Of a DNA stretch of 64,000 nt, positions 8,373 to 16,736 are shown piece after piece (positions within the stretch are counted from its first letter, which is position 1; every line of letters begins with the position of its first letter). Source of the DNA: an uncultured Bacilli bacterium. Lineage in GTDB: Bacteria; Bacillota_I; Bacilli_A; RF39; UBA660. The stretch is from contig CAKPPW010000001.1 in NCBI GenBank assembly GCA_934177995.1, forward strand, positions 21,394-85,393. Direction: 5' to 3'. The notes below the pieces were generated by a model. The model was not told the origin of the DNA. It was given only the letters and a program-made list of their open reading frames with translations, and searched no databases. A program made the position numbers and the translations under genes.

Positions 8373-9695
8373 ATGCAGTTAGAAGATACCATTAAACAAT
8401 TAATGATTGGTAAAAATTATGATGAAAAACTAATTGAGAATACTATAGAATTGTTACCGGAAATGATAAGTATTTTTGGCAAAGAAAAAACAGTCAAGTT
8501 TTTTGAAGAATATAATTTTGTACCAAGAAATAGAATAGGAAAGAACAGTGGTGCAACATATAAAGAAGAAAAGAAAATTGAATTTGATTGGTCTTGTAAA
8601 AGTAAACATGAAGCATTAAACTTGTTAATACATGAAGCTGGTCATGCAATTGGTTAATTAGAAACAGAAAAAAATCATTTTTTAATGGAAGGGTATAAAT
8701 ATCGGGAGTCTTTCTTAAATAAAATAGAAGAGGCTGTAGTTAGTAAAAGACAAGATGAATTAGAATATGGTGATACGAATTATACATATGTGACTATAAA
8801 TAATAGAGAAAACGGGGAAGAGTTTCATCTTAATGATTTTAAAACTCAACCTTCAGGTAAATATACGATAAATAAAGTTTTTTATCAAAACTTAATGATG
8901 ATATTAGGTAAAAATAGATATTTAATTGATACATTAATGTATGCAGATAATATTGATAGCAAAAATGATATTTTAAATAGAATAATAGAGATAACAGAAA
9001 ATACCTTAAATGAAAAAGAATTAACTGCTCTTAAAGATTGTATTAACGTATTTACATTAAATTATTCATATCATGAAGATAAAACAACTGTTGAAGACTA
9101 TTTAAAAAATAAGAAAAAATTTGATGAACAACTTAGTGAGGAAGAATATAAAAATCTTTTAGTTGAAAATTTTCCTAAAAATACAAAGTATGCAATAGAA
9201 AGGCATTTACTATCAAAAAATATATATGAATCAGTAGACGAATTGTGTGGAATTACCCTAGATGTTATTATAAGAAATTTTTCTGATAATGAACACAATG
9301 ATTTTGATAACATAAAGGATACTTGTGAATACTTTTCTAAAATTTATAATACAAGTGACCAAAATTTTGAAAAAACAGAAATTCTTAAAGAATTATTTAT
9401 AGAAAACGTAGTAAAAATTAATCCAACTATATACTATGATTTTATTGATGTATTTAGTAAAATTATAGCATCTAATGATTTTAAACAAGAGTATTTAGAT
9501 AAAATGATTTATGATAAAGAAAAAGAAATAATTTCTATTGATGAATTAAGCAATTTTGCTATTAACAAAGAACCAATATATTCTGATGATGTAATTGTAT
9601 TTGGTGGTCAAGTGTTTGGAAATGTTAAACCAATAGGTTATGAATTAAAATTATCATCAGTTAATAAGTCTGATTTGCAAGAGAAAAAATACTAA
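8373..9695 (+). pseudogene. HExxH metallopeptidase-like gene split by a stop
   Basis: Two ORFs (8373-8657 and 8685-9695) lie in the same frame, separated by a single TAA at 8655-8657. The first ends with LLIHEAGHAIG, a zinc metallopeptidase HExxH helix; the nine codons after the stop (LETEKNHF...) and the 336-residue second ORF continue without another stop. The intact product would be about 440 residues: a short helical N-part, the catalytic helix, then a long charged domain. The family is not recognised. Either a nonsense mutation killed the gene, or the second part is translated separately from the ATG at 8685, which lacks a convincing ribosome site. Confidence 0.65.
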
Positions 9696-9767
9696 TATTG
9701 ATAATTAATTATTATTTTGAAACAAATATATGTTTTATAATATAAATATATATAAGGAGTTAACAAA

Positions 9768-10085
9768 ATGAAAATTTTATCTGAAAAACTAATAGATGCT
9801 GGTTGTGGAAAAAAATATGATGAAGGATATAGAATTGTATATTTTGAAAAAGATAATAGGTATTCGCTTGGTGCTTATTGTAAAACAATAGAAGGATTTA
9901 TGATTGGCTTTGCTGATTGTAATCCAATTATTGATGAGGATGATATCCCTTCTTTTACTTCTGTAGATGATATTTTGAATAGGTCTTTAAATTTATGTGA
10001 TGATGTCATTCGAGTATCAATTTACAAGACAGATGGAACGTTAATTGCTACAAAAGAAAGAAAAAATTTAAATAAATCTAAGTAA
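9768..10085 (+). CDS. Small hypothetical protein
   Basis: A 105-residue soluble protein of unknown family, with AAGGAG seven bases before the ATG. It has no signal peptide or membrane segment. The middle is acidic (NPIIDEDDIPSFTSVDDIL), and three cysteines are scattered through it. A TATAAT at 9736-9741 gives a plausible promoter. It stands alone between the broken metallopeptidase gene and the amidase gene. Confidence 0.55.
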   Translation: MKILSEKLIDAGCGKKYDEGYRIVYFEKDNRYSLGAYCKTIEGFMIGFADCNPIIDEDDIPSFTSVDDILNRSLNLCDDVIRVSIYKTDGTLIATKERKNLNKSK

Positions 10086-10129
10086 AGTTACTTATTTAAT
10101 TATCCTGTTATTATTGTGATTAAAATTGT

Positions 10130-10160
10130 CTAGTAAACATAAAATTTACTAGGTGTTTTT
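10130..10160 (+). terminator. Hairpin with T run overlapping a ribosome site
   Basis: CTAGTAAA pairs with TTTACTAG across a seven-base AT loop and is followed by GTGTTTTT. By form it is a terminator for the 9768 gene. However, the last bases of the stem (AG of AGGTG at 10151-10155) are part of the only visible ribosome site of the amidase gene that starts at 10163, so it could also limit translation of that gene. Confidence 0.55.
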
Positions 10161-10162
10161 AT

Positions 10163-10828
10163 ATGTTTATTAGAAAATATAAGAGTTTAATGTTAATACT
10201 TTTTTTAACCTTATTAATATCACTTCAATTAGTGGATGCTAAAATGAATAATATATTACCACTGGAAGGAAAAATAATTACAATTGATCCCGGGCATGGT
10301 GGTCGAGATAGTGGGACTATATCTGGTAAACTTATGGAAAAGGATTTAAATCTAGAGATATCTTATCAATTAAAAAAAGTATTAGAGGAAAATGGGGCAA
10401 CTGTTTATATGACTAGGATGGTTGATGAAGATTTATCTAGTAAGTGGGATGCTAGAAAGAAAAGAGGAGACTTATATAGAAGAATATTATTTATTCAAAA
10501 TAAAAAGAGTGATTTATATCTTTCTATTCACATAAATGCAGGAAATGGTAGAGGACAAGAGGTTTTATATCATTCGATAAATAAGAATAATCTCTTATTA
10601 GCAGAAAGCATTCATAATGAATTTAAAAAAGAGTTTAAGACTAAGAGGATTATTAAGAAGACTAATCTTTATTTATATTCTAATACTAGAGTACCTGGTG
10701 TTTTAATAGAGTGTGGTTTCTTGTCTAATCCAAATGATAGATATTTATTGCAAAGAGAAGATTATCAAAAAAGACTAGCTTTAAGTATAACTAGAGGTGT
10801 TTATGAGTACTTTCAAAAAGAATTATAG
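10163..10828 (+). CDS. N-acetylmuramoyl-L-alanine amidase, CwlD-like
   Basis: A 221-residue secreted amidase with an N-terminal signal or anchor (about 5-27) and one Amidase_3 domain. The zinc and catalytic residues are visible: H45 in IDPGHGG, E59 in MEKDLNL, H123 in SIHINAG, and E183 in VLIECGFLSNP. The enzyme cleaves the amide bond between MurNAc and L-Ala in peptidoglycan. Length and architecture (no wall-binding repeats) match CwlD, which makes muramic lactam in spore cortex, but no sporulation genes are close by, so a vegetative wall role is as likely. Confidence 0.85.
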   Translation: MFIRKYKSLMLILFLTLLISLQLVDAKMNNILPLEGKIITIDPGHGGRDSGTISGKLMEKDLNLEISYQLKKVLEENGATVYMTRMVDEDLSSKWDARKKRGDLYRRILFIQNKKSDLYLSIHINAGNGRGQEVLYHSINKNNLLLAESIHNEFKKEFKTKRIIKKTNLYLYSNTRVPGVLIECGFLSNPNDRYLLQREDYQKRLALSITRGVYEYFQKEL

Positions 10829-10847
10829 AAATAATTTAAAATAAGTG

Positions 10848-10876
10848 TTGACGAACATATGTTTTTATAATATTAT
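10848..10876 (+). promoter_or_regulatory. dinD promoter with LexA (SOS) box
   Basis: TTGACG at 10848-10853 and TATTAT at 10871-10876 are 17 bases apart. CGAACATATGTTTT (10852-10865) matches the Firmicutes SOS box CGAAC-N4-GTTCG at 8 of 10 defined positions and covers the -35/spacer, an ideal place for LexA repression. Confidence 0.75.
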
Positions 10877-10902
10877 ATATTTAAAATTTTTGGAGGTGGA
10901 AC

Positions 10903-11721
10903 ATGAATCAAATAAATGAATACAGTGAAACAATTTTTGAAAGGATTAAACATACTAATGAATATGATAAGGAATATTGGTATGCCAGAGAATTACAAGT
11001 AGCTCTACATTATAAGGAATGGAGAAAATTTTCTGGTGTTATAGAAAAAGCAAAAACTGCTTGTGACAATAGTGATATTAATACACATGACCATTTTGTC
11101 GGGGTCGACAAAATGGTAGATATAGGTTCTCGTGCACAGAGAAAACAAAATGATTATAAACTATCTAGATATGCTTGTTATTTAATTGTTCAGAATGCTG
11201 ATTCTAGAAAACAGGTAGTTGCTTCAGGACAAACATATTTTGCAGTGCAAACTAGAAAACAAGAGTTAACAGAAAAAGAATATGATAATTTAACTGAAGA
11301 TGAGAAAAGATTTTATCAAAGAGGTTTAACTAGAAGAGGTAATTATTCTTTAAATCAAACTGCTAAAAACTGTGGTGTTAAAAACTTTGATAAATTTCAT
11401 AATGCTGGATATAGGGGGTTGTATAATGGTGAAACTGCTGATGATATTGCTAAAAGAAAAAAATTAAGATATAGAGAAGATATTTTGGATAATATGGGCA
11501 GTGAAGAGTTAATAGCTAATCTTTTTAGAATTAGTCAGACAGAAGCAAAACTAAAAAAAGATAATATATCTAGTGAACGAGCAGCTAATGAAACACATTA
11601 TAATATTGGAAAAAATATTAGAGAGGTTATTGCTAAAAATGGTGGAACTATGCCAGAAAAATTGCCAACTCCTAAGAGGTCATTAAAAGATTTAGAGAGA
11701 GATAAGAAGCAACTAAAATAA
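10903..11721 (+). CDS. dinD: DNA damage-inducible protein D
   Basis: A 272-residue DinD family protein. Recognisable blocks are YWYARELQVALHYKEWRKF, DHFVGVDKMVDIGSRAQRKQ, an invariant-looking DYKLSRYACYLIVQNADSRK stretch and the C-terminal NIGKNIREVIAKNGGTMPE. E. coli DinD is SOS-induced and inhibits RecA-mediated strand exchange. The LexA-like box in its promoter supports the same regulation here. GGAGGTG precedes the ATG. It is a single-gene unit that ends at a terminator shared with the converging gene. Confidence 0.9.
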   Translation: MNQINEYSETIFERIKHTNEYDKEYWYARELQVALHYKEWRKFSGVIEKAKTACDNSDINTHDHFVGVDKMVDIGSRAQRKQNDYKLSRYACYLIVQNADSRKQVVASGQTYFAVQTRKQELTEKEYDNLTEDEKRFYQRGLTRRGNYSLNQTAKNCGVKNFDKFHNAGYRGLYNGETADDIAKRKKLRYREDILDNMGSEELIANLFRISQTEAKLKKDNISSERAANETHYNIGKNIREVIAKNGGTMPEKLPTPKRSLKDLERDKKQLK

Positions 11722-11746
11722 AAAAGAATCTATATTTTAGACTCTT
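11721..11746. terminator. Terminator between converging genes
   Basis: AAGAATCT and AGACTCTT pair around a seven-base AT loop with one imperfect position (a G-U pair in the minus-strand RNA). On the minus strand it is followed by TTTTTT, so it best serves the 11730-12746 gene, whose stop lies inside it. Confidence 0.55.
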
Positions 11747-12746
11747 CCTTAGTATATAATACTACATTTTGAAAATAGTATCCTAATATTTGTTTATAGT
11801 TACAATCAAGTTTAGCTAGAGCGTTTGCACCAACGATACTTAATCCATAACCATTACCAATTCCTCTAGTAATAAAAGTAAATCCTTGTTTTAAGACAAG
11901 AATAGTAATATCAGCAGAAGGTAAATCTAGTCTAGTCATTAAATCAAGTGAATTGAAAATCTTATCATTTACTTGTAATTTTAAAATTCTATTACTAGGA
12001 CTTAACTGTTTAATTTCAATATTAATATTATTATCTTTGATATTTAATCTTTTTCTTAATTCTTCTACTGAAAAGTATTTTTGATTCATATAATTAGGAT
12101 ATGCTAAGTCCCAAAGACTTTCTGTTTGTTTTAGATAAGGGATATTACTATTAGTCTCTGTATAACCATTACTTACTAAGTGAATGTAGGCTTCTATTGG
12201 TTCTTTGTTATACACTAGATATTCTCCGTCAGTAGCTTTTATTACCTTTTTAAATAATGTCTCATACATCTTGTAAGTGTTTGGATAAAGTAATTTGTAA
12301 TAATTTAAATTAACATAAGAAAAGTGATGATTATCTTTAGATATCTTTTCCTTATTCTTATACTTTTTAATCAGTTCACTACGATAGAGGATAGTTATAG
12401 CTTTTAAAGCTTCTTCTTCTAAGAAAATAGTAATGTTACTAAACAAGATGCTTAAAAGTAGTTTATCTAAAGATATTTTATCATCGGTATCAAGAGTTAG
12501 AATAATATCTTTGTCAGACATAATTTTATCATTATCATTTAATAATACTACTTTAGTAGGAATACCATCTACAAAGATAACTACTTTATTGCCATTAAAT
12601 TGAATTCTTTGATTAATTAACCAATTTTTATCTAAATTGTCTAGATTGTAATCATCTAAATCTTTAGCAAATTCATAATTCATAGATAAGTATAAATATA
12701 AAACATCTTCATTCTTTTCCTTTACTACCTTGTATTTTTCTAGCAT
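11730..12746 (-). CDS. SpoIID/LytB-domain protein
   Basis: A 338-residue protein without a signal peptide. The C-terminal half carries SpoIID-like signals: ALKAITILYRSELIKKY (equivalent to the KAQAVAARTYAL helix) and GNGYGLSIVGANALAKLDCNYKQILGYYF, equivalent to the GxGHGxGMSQYGAxGMAxxGxxYxEILxHYY end of SpoIID. SpoIID is a lytic transglycosylase acting on peptide-free glycans during engulfment. The usual His of GHGVGMSQ is replaced, so activity is uncertain. AGGTGAT precedes the start. It probably shares a transcript with the upstream phospholipase-like gene. Confidence 0.65.
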   Translation of the reverse strand: MLEKYKVVKEKNEDVLYLYLSMNYEFAKDLDDYNLDNLDKNWLINQRIQFNGNKVVIFVDGIPTKVVLLNDNDKIMSDKDIILTLDTDDKISLDKLLLSILFSNITIFLEEEALKAITILYRSELIKKYKNKEKISKDNHHFSYVNLNYYKLLYPNTYKMYETLFKKVIKATDGEYLVYNKEPIEAYIHLVSNGYTETNSNIPYLKQTESLWDLAYPNYMNQKYFSVEELRKRLNIKDNNINIEIKQLSPSNRILKLQVNDKIFNSLDLMTRLDLPSADITILVLKQGFTFITRGIGNGYGLSIVGANALAKLDCNYKQILGYYFQNVVLYTKEESKI

Positions 12747-12792
12747 TATATCACCTAGTAGATAGTATTTCTAAAAATTATCTATTTATACT

Positions 12793-13773
12793 CTAAAATT
12801 CAAAATATTTTAATTCATAATCTTTGTCACAGTCTTTACCAGTTTTATAAGATAGATTTTTAAATACCTTGTTTAAGTCTACTTTCTTAGTATCTTTTAT
12901 ATAGTAGTTAACTTTCTTTATAATACTTAAAGCTTCTTCTAGTGCTTTATCATACAATTCGTCAAAACTATCTTCATGTTTTTTTCTTTTTAGACAAGGA
13001 TGATTCCATTTAGTATGATCATTATTTAAATAATTTCTTTTATCTGTTAGAGATACATGATAAGAGATAGTTGAGAAGGGAAACATTGTCTTAGGTGTTA
13101 TCTTTTCACAAACAGTATAAACACATTTTTTAATACCTGTTTTATCATATCTAAAATATTTAAGAGCGAAATGCATATCCTTTAAAGCTTGCTTGTAGAA
13201 TTTACTCATTTCAGTTATACCAAATGTTTCTTTGAAGGCATAGTCAATTACTTCCTCAAGTTCTTTAGAAAAAAATGTAAAATCAAAACAAAAATCATAG
13301 AAAGGAAAAGAGTAAACCTTACCTTTTTCCCGTTTACTTATTAGATAATTATCAATAAATACCTCCATATTGTGATGTAATCCCTTATACTTATAAGTTT
13401 CTTTATCACCTTTTATAAATTCACCAGTCTTATAAAAAACATAAGGATGAATAGTACTATCTAAGACATAGTGGGAGATGAAACCATAAAGATAGGCCAT
13501 CACATCAGGAACTTGATAGTAATCATTATATCTTATATAGTTAACTAAATTTATAAAAAACTCCCTAGTTTTATTAGTGTGAAAATAAAGAGCAAAGTCT
13601 TGTTGTTTCTTGCCATTTTTTAAAGAAATTTTATGATAAAAAAAGAAAGGGTCCATTCCTTGAGCGAACATTCTAATACTTTTTTTCTCATCCATTAATA
13701 ATTCTTTTAGGCCAATAGGTAAATTGTTGTAAACGTCCATACCAAAATAAGCATGAGTAACTGTTGCCGGCAT
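12793..13773 (-). CDS. Zinc-dependent phospholipase C-like protein
   Basis: A 326-residue protein of the Zn_dep_PLPC family (alpha-toxin/S1-P1 nuclease fold). It starts with MPATVTHAYFGMDVY, has FAQGMDPFFFYH, then FALYFHTNKTREFF and YGFISHYVLDSTIHPYVFYK, giving the His/Asp set that binds zinc in this family. No signal peptide is seen, so it is probably intracellular, unlike clostridial toxins. Bacillota genomes carry many such genes of unknown substrate. AAGGATG precedes the ATG. It lies 46 bases upstream of the SpoIID-like gene on the same strand. Confidence 0.8.
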   Translation of the reverse strand: MPATVTHAYFGMDVYNNLPIGLKELLMDEKKSIRMFAQGMDPFFFYHKISLKNGKKQQDFALYFHTNKTREFFINLVNYIRYNDYYQVPDVMAYLYGFISHYVLDSTIHPYVFYKTGEFIKGDKETYKYKGLHHNMEVFIDNYLISKREKGKVYSFPFYDFCFDFTFFSKELEEVIDYAFKETFGITEMSKFYKQALKDMHFALKYFRYDKTGIKKCVYTVCEKITPKTMFPFSTISYHVSLTDKRNYLNNDHTKWNHPCLKRKKHEDSFDELYDKALEEALSIIKKVNYYIKDTKKVDLNKVFKNLSYKTGKDCDKDYELKYFEF

Positions 13774-13874
13774 CTTTTACCACATCCTTTACAAAAGTAT
13801 ATCATATATTTTCATCAAAAATTCATATTTTTTTAAGTAGTTATGTGGTATAATTACCCTAGGTAGGTGGAAAG

Positions 13875-14831
13875 ATGATAGAAAAACAGTTTAAAAACCT
13901 AGAAGAACAAATTGAAATAATGAAATATAAAGGACTTACTATCGATGATCCAGACTTTGCTAAGAGGGTATTACTTAGAGAAAATTATTTCTTCTTAAAT
14001 GGTTATCGTTATCCTTTGATGAAAAGTATGAAAGATAAAAGATTTTTAGAAGGGGCTACCTTTGAGGAATTATATAGTATCTTTTTGTTTGATCGTGGAA
14101 TTAGAAATGTTTTCTTTAAGAATTTACTTATCATTGAAAATAATCTAAAATCAATTTTTTCCTATCAGTTATCTAAACGATATGGTTATAGAGAAAAAGA
14201 TTATTTGAAAGCTAAGAATTTTACTCAAGATAAAACTAAATCAAGACAGGTTAATGATTTAATTCATAAGATGAAAAGGCAGATAAGAGTTAATGGTAGA
14301 GAGCATACTGCTACTAGTCATTATATGATGAATTATGGTTATGTACCTTTGTGGATATTAGTAAAAGTTTTATCCTTTGGTATAGTTGGAGAATTATTTT
14401 CTATTTTAAAGTATGAAGATCAAAAGAAGATTTGTGATATCTATCATTTAAATGTTTCTACGATGCTAACTTATCTACCAATATTATCTAACTATCGTAA
14501 TTTATGTGCTCATGAAGATATCCTATATGAGAATAGAACACAAAAAGTCATACCTAATACCATTTATCATAAACTTTTAAATATAGAAGAAGATGATGAA
14601 GGTTATGTTCAAGGTAAAAATGATGTCTTTGCATTAGTAATTATCATGAAAGATATGCTAAGTGAAGAAGAATTTAAAAATATGATGTTAGAATTAGAAA
14701 GAGAGATAAATAATTTATCTTATAACCTACATACAATTAAAGTAGAGGATGTTTTAAAACGAATGGGCTTTCCTACTAACTTTGAACAAATTGAAAAAAT
14801 TGAAAGGAGTTATGAATTAGATGAAAATTGA
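13875..14831 (+). CDS. Abi_2 (AbiD/AbiF) family HEPN protein
   Basis: A 318-residue Abi_2 protein, the family of lactococcal AbiD/AbiF abortive phage resistance. Seen are NYFFLNGYRYPLM, a FDRGIRNVFFKNLLIIENNLK block, GYVPLWILVKVLSFG, and the HEPN RNase motif R-x4-H as RNLCAH (R208, H213). By analogy it may cut RNA, often Cas13a-like tRNA or mRNA targets in related HEPN proteins; the trigger is unknown. AGGTAGGTGG precedes the ATG. It ends with UGA inside the start of an HtrA-type protease gene, so the two are translated together, an unusual pairing. Confidence 0.85.
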   Translation: MIEKQFKNLEEQIEIMKYKGLTIDDPDFAKRVLLRENYFFLNGYRYPLMKSMKDKRFLEGATFEELYSIFLFDRGIRNVFFKNLLIIENNLKSIFSYQLSKRYGYREKDYLKAKNFTQDKTKSRQVNDLIHKMKRQIRVNGREHTATSHYMMNYGYVPLWILVKVLSFGIVGELFSILKYEDQKKICDIYHLNVSTMLTYLPILSNYRNLCAHEDILYENRTQKVIPNTIYHKLLNIEEDDEGYVQGKNDVFALVIIMKDMLSEEEFKNMMLELEREINNLSYNLHTIKVEDVLKRMGFPTNFEQIEKIERSYELDEN

Positions 14832-15954
14832 TAAACTTAAAGATAGTATTTTAATAATAGTAGCTTTTATTTTAGGAGGAGTTTTAACTTATGTAGTAGT
14901 AAATGGTAACTTAACTACTTCTTCTAAAGGAACTACTAGTAGTGGAGGTGCTACTTGTAGTAGTAAAAACTGTACTAAAGTATTAGTAGATGGTTCAGGA
15001 ATTAGTCAATCAGTATCTAAAGTATATGATGGTGTTGTTATTGTTAGAAATTATCAAAATAATGAATTAGCTGGATTTGGTACGGGTTTTGTCTATAAAG
15101 AAGATGATAAATATGATTATCTTATAACTAATCATCATGTAATTGATGGTAATAATAAAGTAACAGTAGTAACTAGTAAAGAAGAAGAGTTGGATGCTGA
15201 AGTATTAGGTAGTGATAGCTATGTTGATATTGCAGTAATTAGAATTAAAAAGAATAAAGATTTAACAGTATTATCTATTGGTACTAGTGAAAATAGTAAA
15301 CTAGGAGATTTAGTATTTACTATTGGTACACCTGTTAGTAATGAATATCAAGGTAGTGTTTCTACTGGTCATTTAGCCGGAAAAGATAGAATGGTAACTG
15401 TTAGTACAAGTAGTAATGGTTATGGAACTAGTTCTGGTGATTGGGTTATGAAAGTTTTGCAAACAGATGCTTCAATTAACCCAGGAAATAGTGGTGGACC
15501 ACTTATGAATTCTAATGGAGAAGTAATTGGTGTTATTTCTATGAAATTAGTTAAAGAAGAAATAGAAGGTATGGGATTTGCTATTCCAATTGAGTATGCT
15601 ATGTCTAAGATTGAAACTCTAGAAAAAGGAGAAGAAATTAAATGGCCTCAATTAGGAGTACAAATGGTAAACGTATCTGATGTTAAACAATCTCGTTTTG
15701 GTAGCAATTATAATATTCCAAATGATGTTAAAACTGGAGTAGTAGTAGCAGGAATAGTAAGTGGTACTGGTGCTTCTAAATCAGATTTAAAAGAAGGAGA
15801 TATTATTACTAAACTTAATGGAGAAGAAGTAGAAAATGCGGCATATCTTCGTTATGAATTATATAAATATGCTCCAGGAGATACAATTACACTTACTTAC
15901 TTACGTGATGGTAAAGAACATGAAACTAAAGCAGTATTATCAAAAAGTGAATAA
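14821..15954 (+). CDS. htrA: HtrA/DegP-type membrane-anchored serine protease
   Basis: A 377-residue trypsin-like protease with one N-terminal membrane helix (about 9-27), a Ser/Thr linker, the protease domain and one PDZ domain (about 275-375). The triad is visible: H106 in TNHHVID, D136 in SYVDIAV, S224 in NPGNSGGPL. It should act outside the membrane on misfolded or regulatory proteins. The start overlaps the Abi_2 gene by 11 bases, with AAAGGAG upstream inside that gene. Two cysteines in the linker (TCSSKNC) could form a small disulfide loop. Confidence 0.92.
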   Translation: MKIDKLKDSILIIVAFILGGVLTYVVVNGNLTTSSKGTTSSGGATCSSKNCTKVLVDGSGISQSVSKVYDGVVIVRNYQNNELAGFGTGFVYKEDDKYDYLITNHHVIDGNNKVTVVTSKEEELDAEVLGSDSYVDIAVIRIKKNKDLTVLSIGTSENSKLGDLVFTIGTPVSNEYQGSVSTGHLAGKDRMVTVSTSSNGYGTSSGDWVMKVLQTDASINPGNSGGPLMNSNGEVIGVISMKLVKEEIEGMGFAIPIEYAMSKIETLEKGEEIKWPQLGVQMVNVSDVKQSRFGSNYNIPNDVKTGVVVAGIVSGTGASKSDLKEGDIITKLNGEEVENAAYLRYELYKYAPGDTITLTYLRDGKEHETKAVLSKSE

Positions 15955-15968
15955 GAGGAGAGGTTATT

Positions 15969-16709
15969 ATGAGAAAAGTTGTACCTTTAGAAAAGCAAGT
16001 GGAAAGTGAAAAAAGTATAAAACTATTAGAAGATGCTTGTCAAAATGTAAACAATCATTTATCAGAGCTTGATGAAATTGATTATCAAGATATTACTGAA
16101 TTATGTCTTTATCTATTAACTGGTCATAGAAGAAAAGAAATAAACTCTAATATTTTTAAAATAATTTATCTATATATTAAAGAAAATATGGGACAGATGA
16201 ATATTACATTTTCTAAAGATAATACTATCAGTAAAATAGAAATAGGGAAAATTAAGATGGGAAGTTTAGGCTTTAAAGATTTTTCTGAGGAAGAAAAGGA
16301 AAAAAGACTTGAGAAAAAAGTTAATTGTTGTGGAATTTATCCAACGATGGATAGAAAAGAAAGGATGTTTTTAACTTTAGAAGATAAACTTATTATGGGA
16401 AATCAAGCAACTATCAAACAAACTGATTATAATAATATTTTTATAGGTCCATACTATTTTAATAGAGATACTATTTCCCCTGATAGAGCCTCATTAACAA
16501 AATTAGAACTAATATCTGATAAATCTATTGAAGAAGATATATATGAATTTGATGACTCTGGTGAAAAAGAACTATATCAAGGAATTATATCACTAGAAAA
16601 ACATAAAGATGGTGAGTATTTCATTAAATCTTCAATAGATAGAAAGGAACTTTTTGCAAATAAGTATGGAATAAGACCTTCTAATACCTCTTCACTTAGA
16701 GTAAAGTAA
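15969..16709 (+). CDS. Hypothetical protein
   Basis: A 246-residue soluble protein that I do not recognise. It is charged throughout, with a helical first half and a more beta-like second half; no signal peptide or membrane segment is seen. A CC pair (VNCCGIYP) near the middle is notable. GAGGAGAGG precedes the ATG, 14 bases after the protease gene, so it is probably the last member of an Abi_2-protease-unknown operon. It ends at a shared terminator. Confidence 0.55.
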   Translation: MRKVVPLEKQVESEKSIKLLEDACQNVNNHLSELDEIDYQDITELCLYLLTGHRRKEINSNIFKIIYLYIKENMGQMNITFSKDNTISKIEIGKIKMGSLGFKDFSEEEKEKRLEKKVNCCGIYPTMDRKERMFLTLEDKLIMGNQATIKQTDYNNIFIGPYYFNRDTISPDRASLTKLELISDKSIEEDIYEFDDSGEKELYQGIISLEKHKDGEYFIKSSIDRKELFANKYGIRPSNTSSLRVK

Positions 16710-16736
16710 AAGAACTACTTGATTGGTAGCTCTTTT
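16708..16736. terminator. Bidirectional terminator
   Basis: AAAAGAACTAC and GTAGCTCTTTT form an 11-base-pair stem with one mismatch (a G-U pair in the minus-strand RNA) and a seven-base loop. It separates the plus-strand unknown gene from the converging NrdD-like gene, whose stop codon lies in the stem. Confidence 0.65.

Noticed and set aside
8655..8657. Possible alternative genetic code or stop recoding
   Set aside because: UGA and UAA both serve as ordinary stops in intact genes (UGA ends the 3329 and 13875 genes), and no selenocysteine-like element is seen; a nonsense mutation is simpler.
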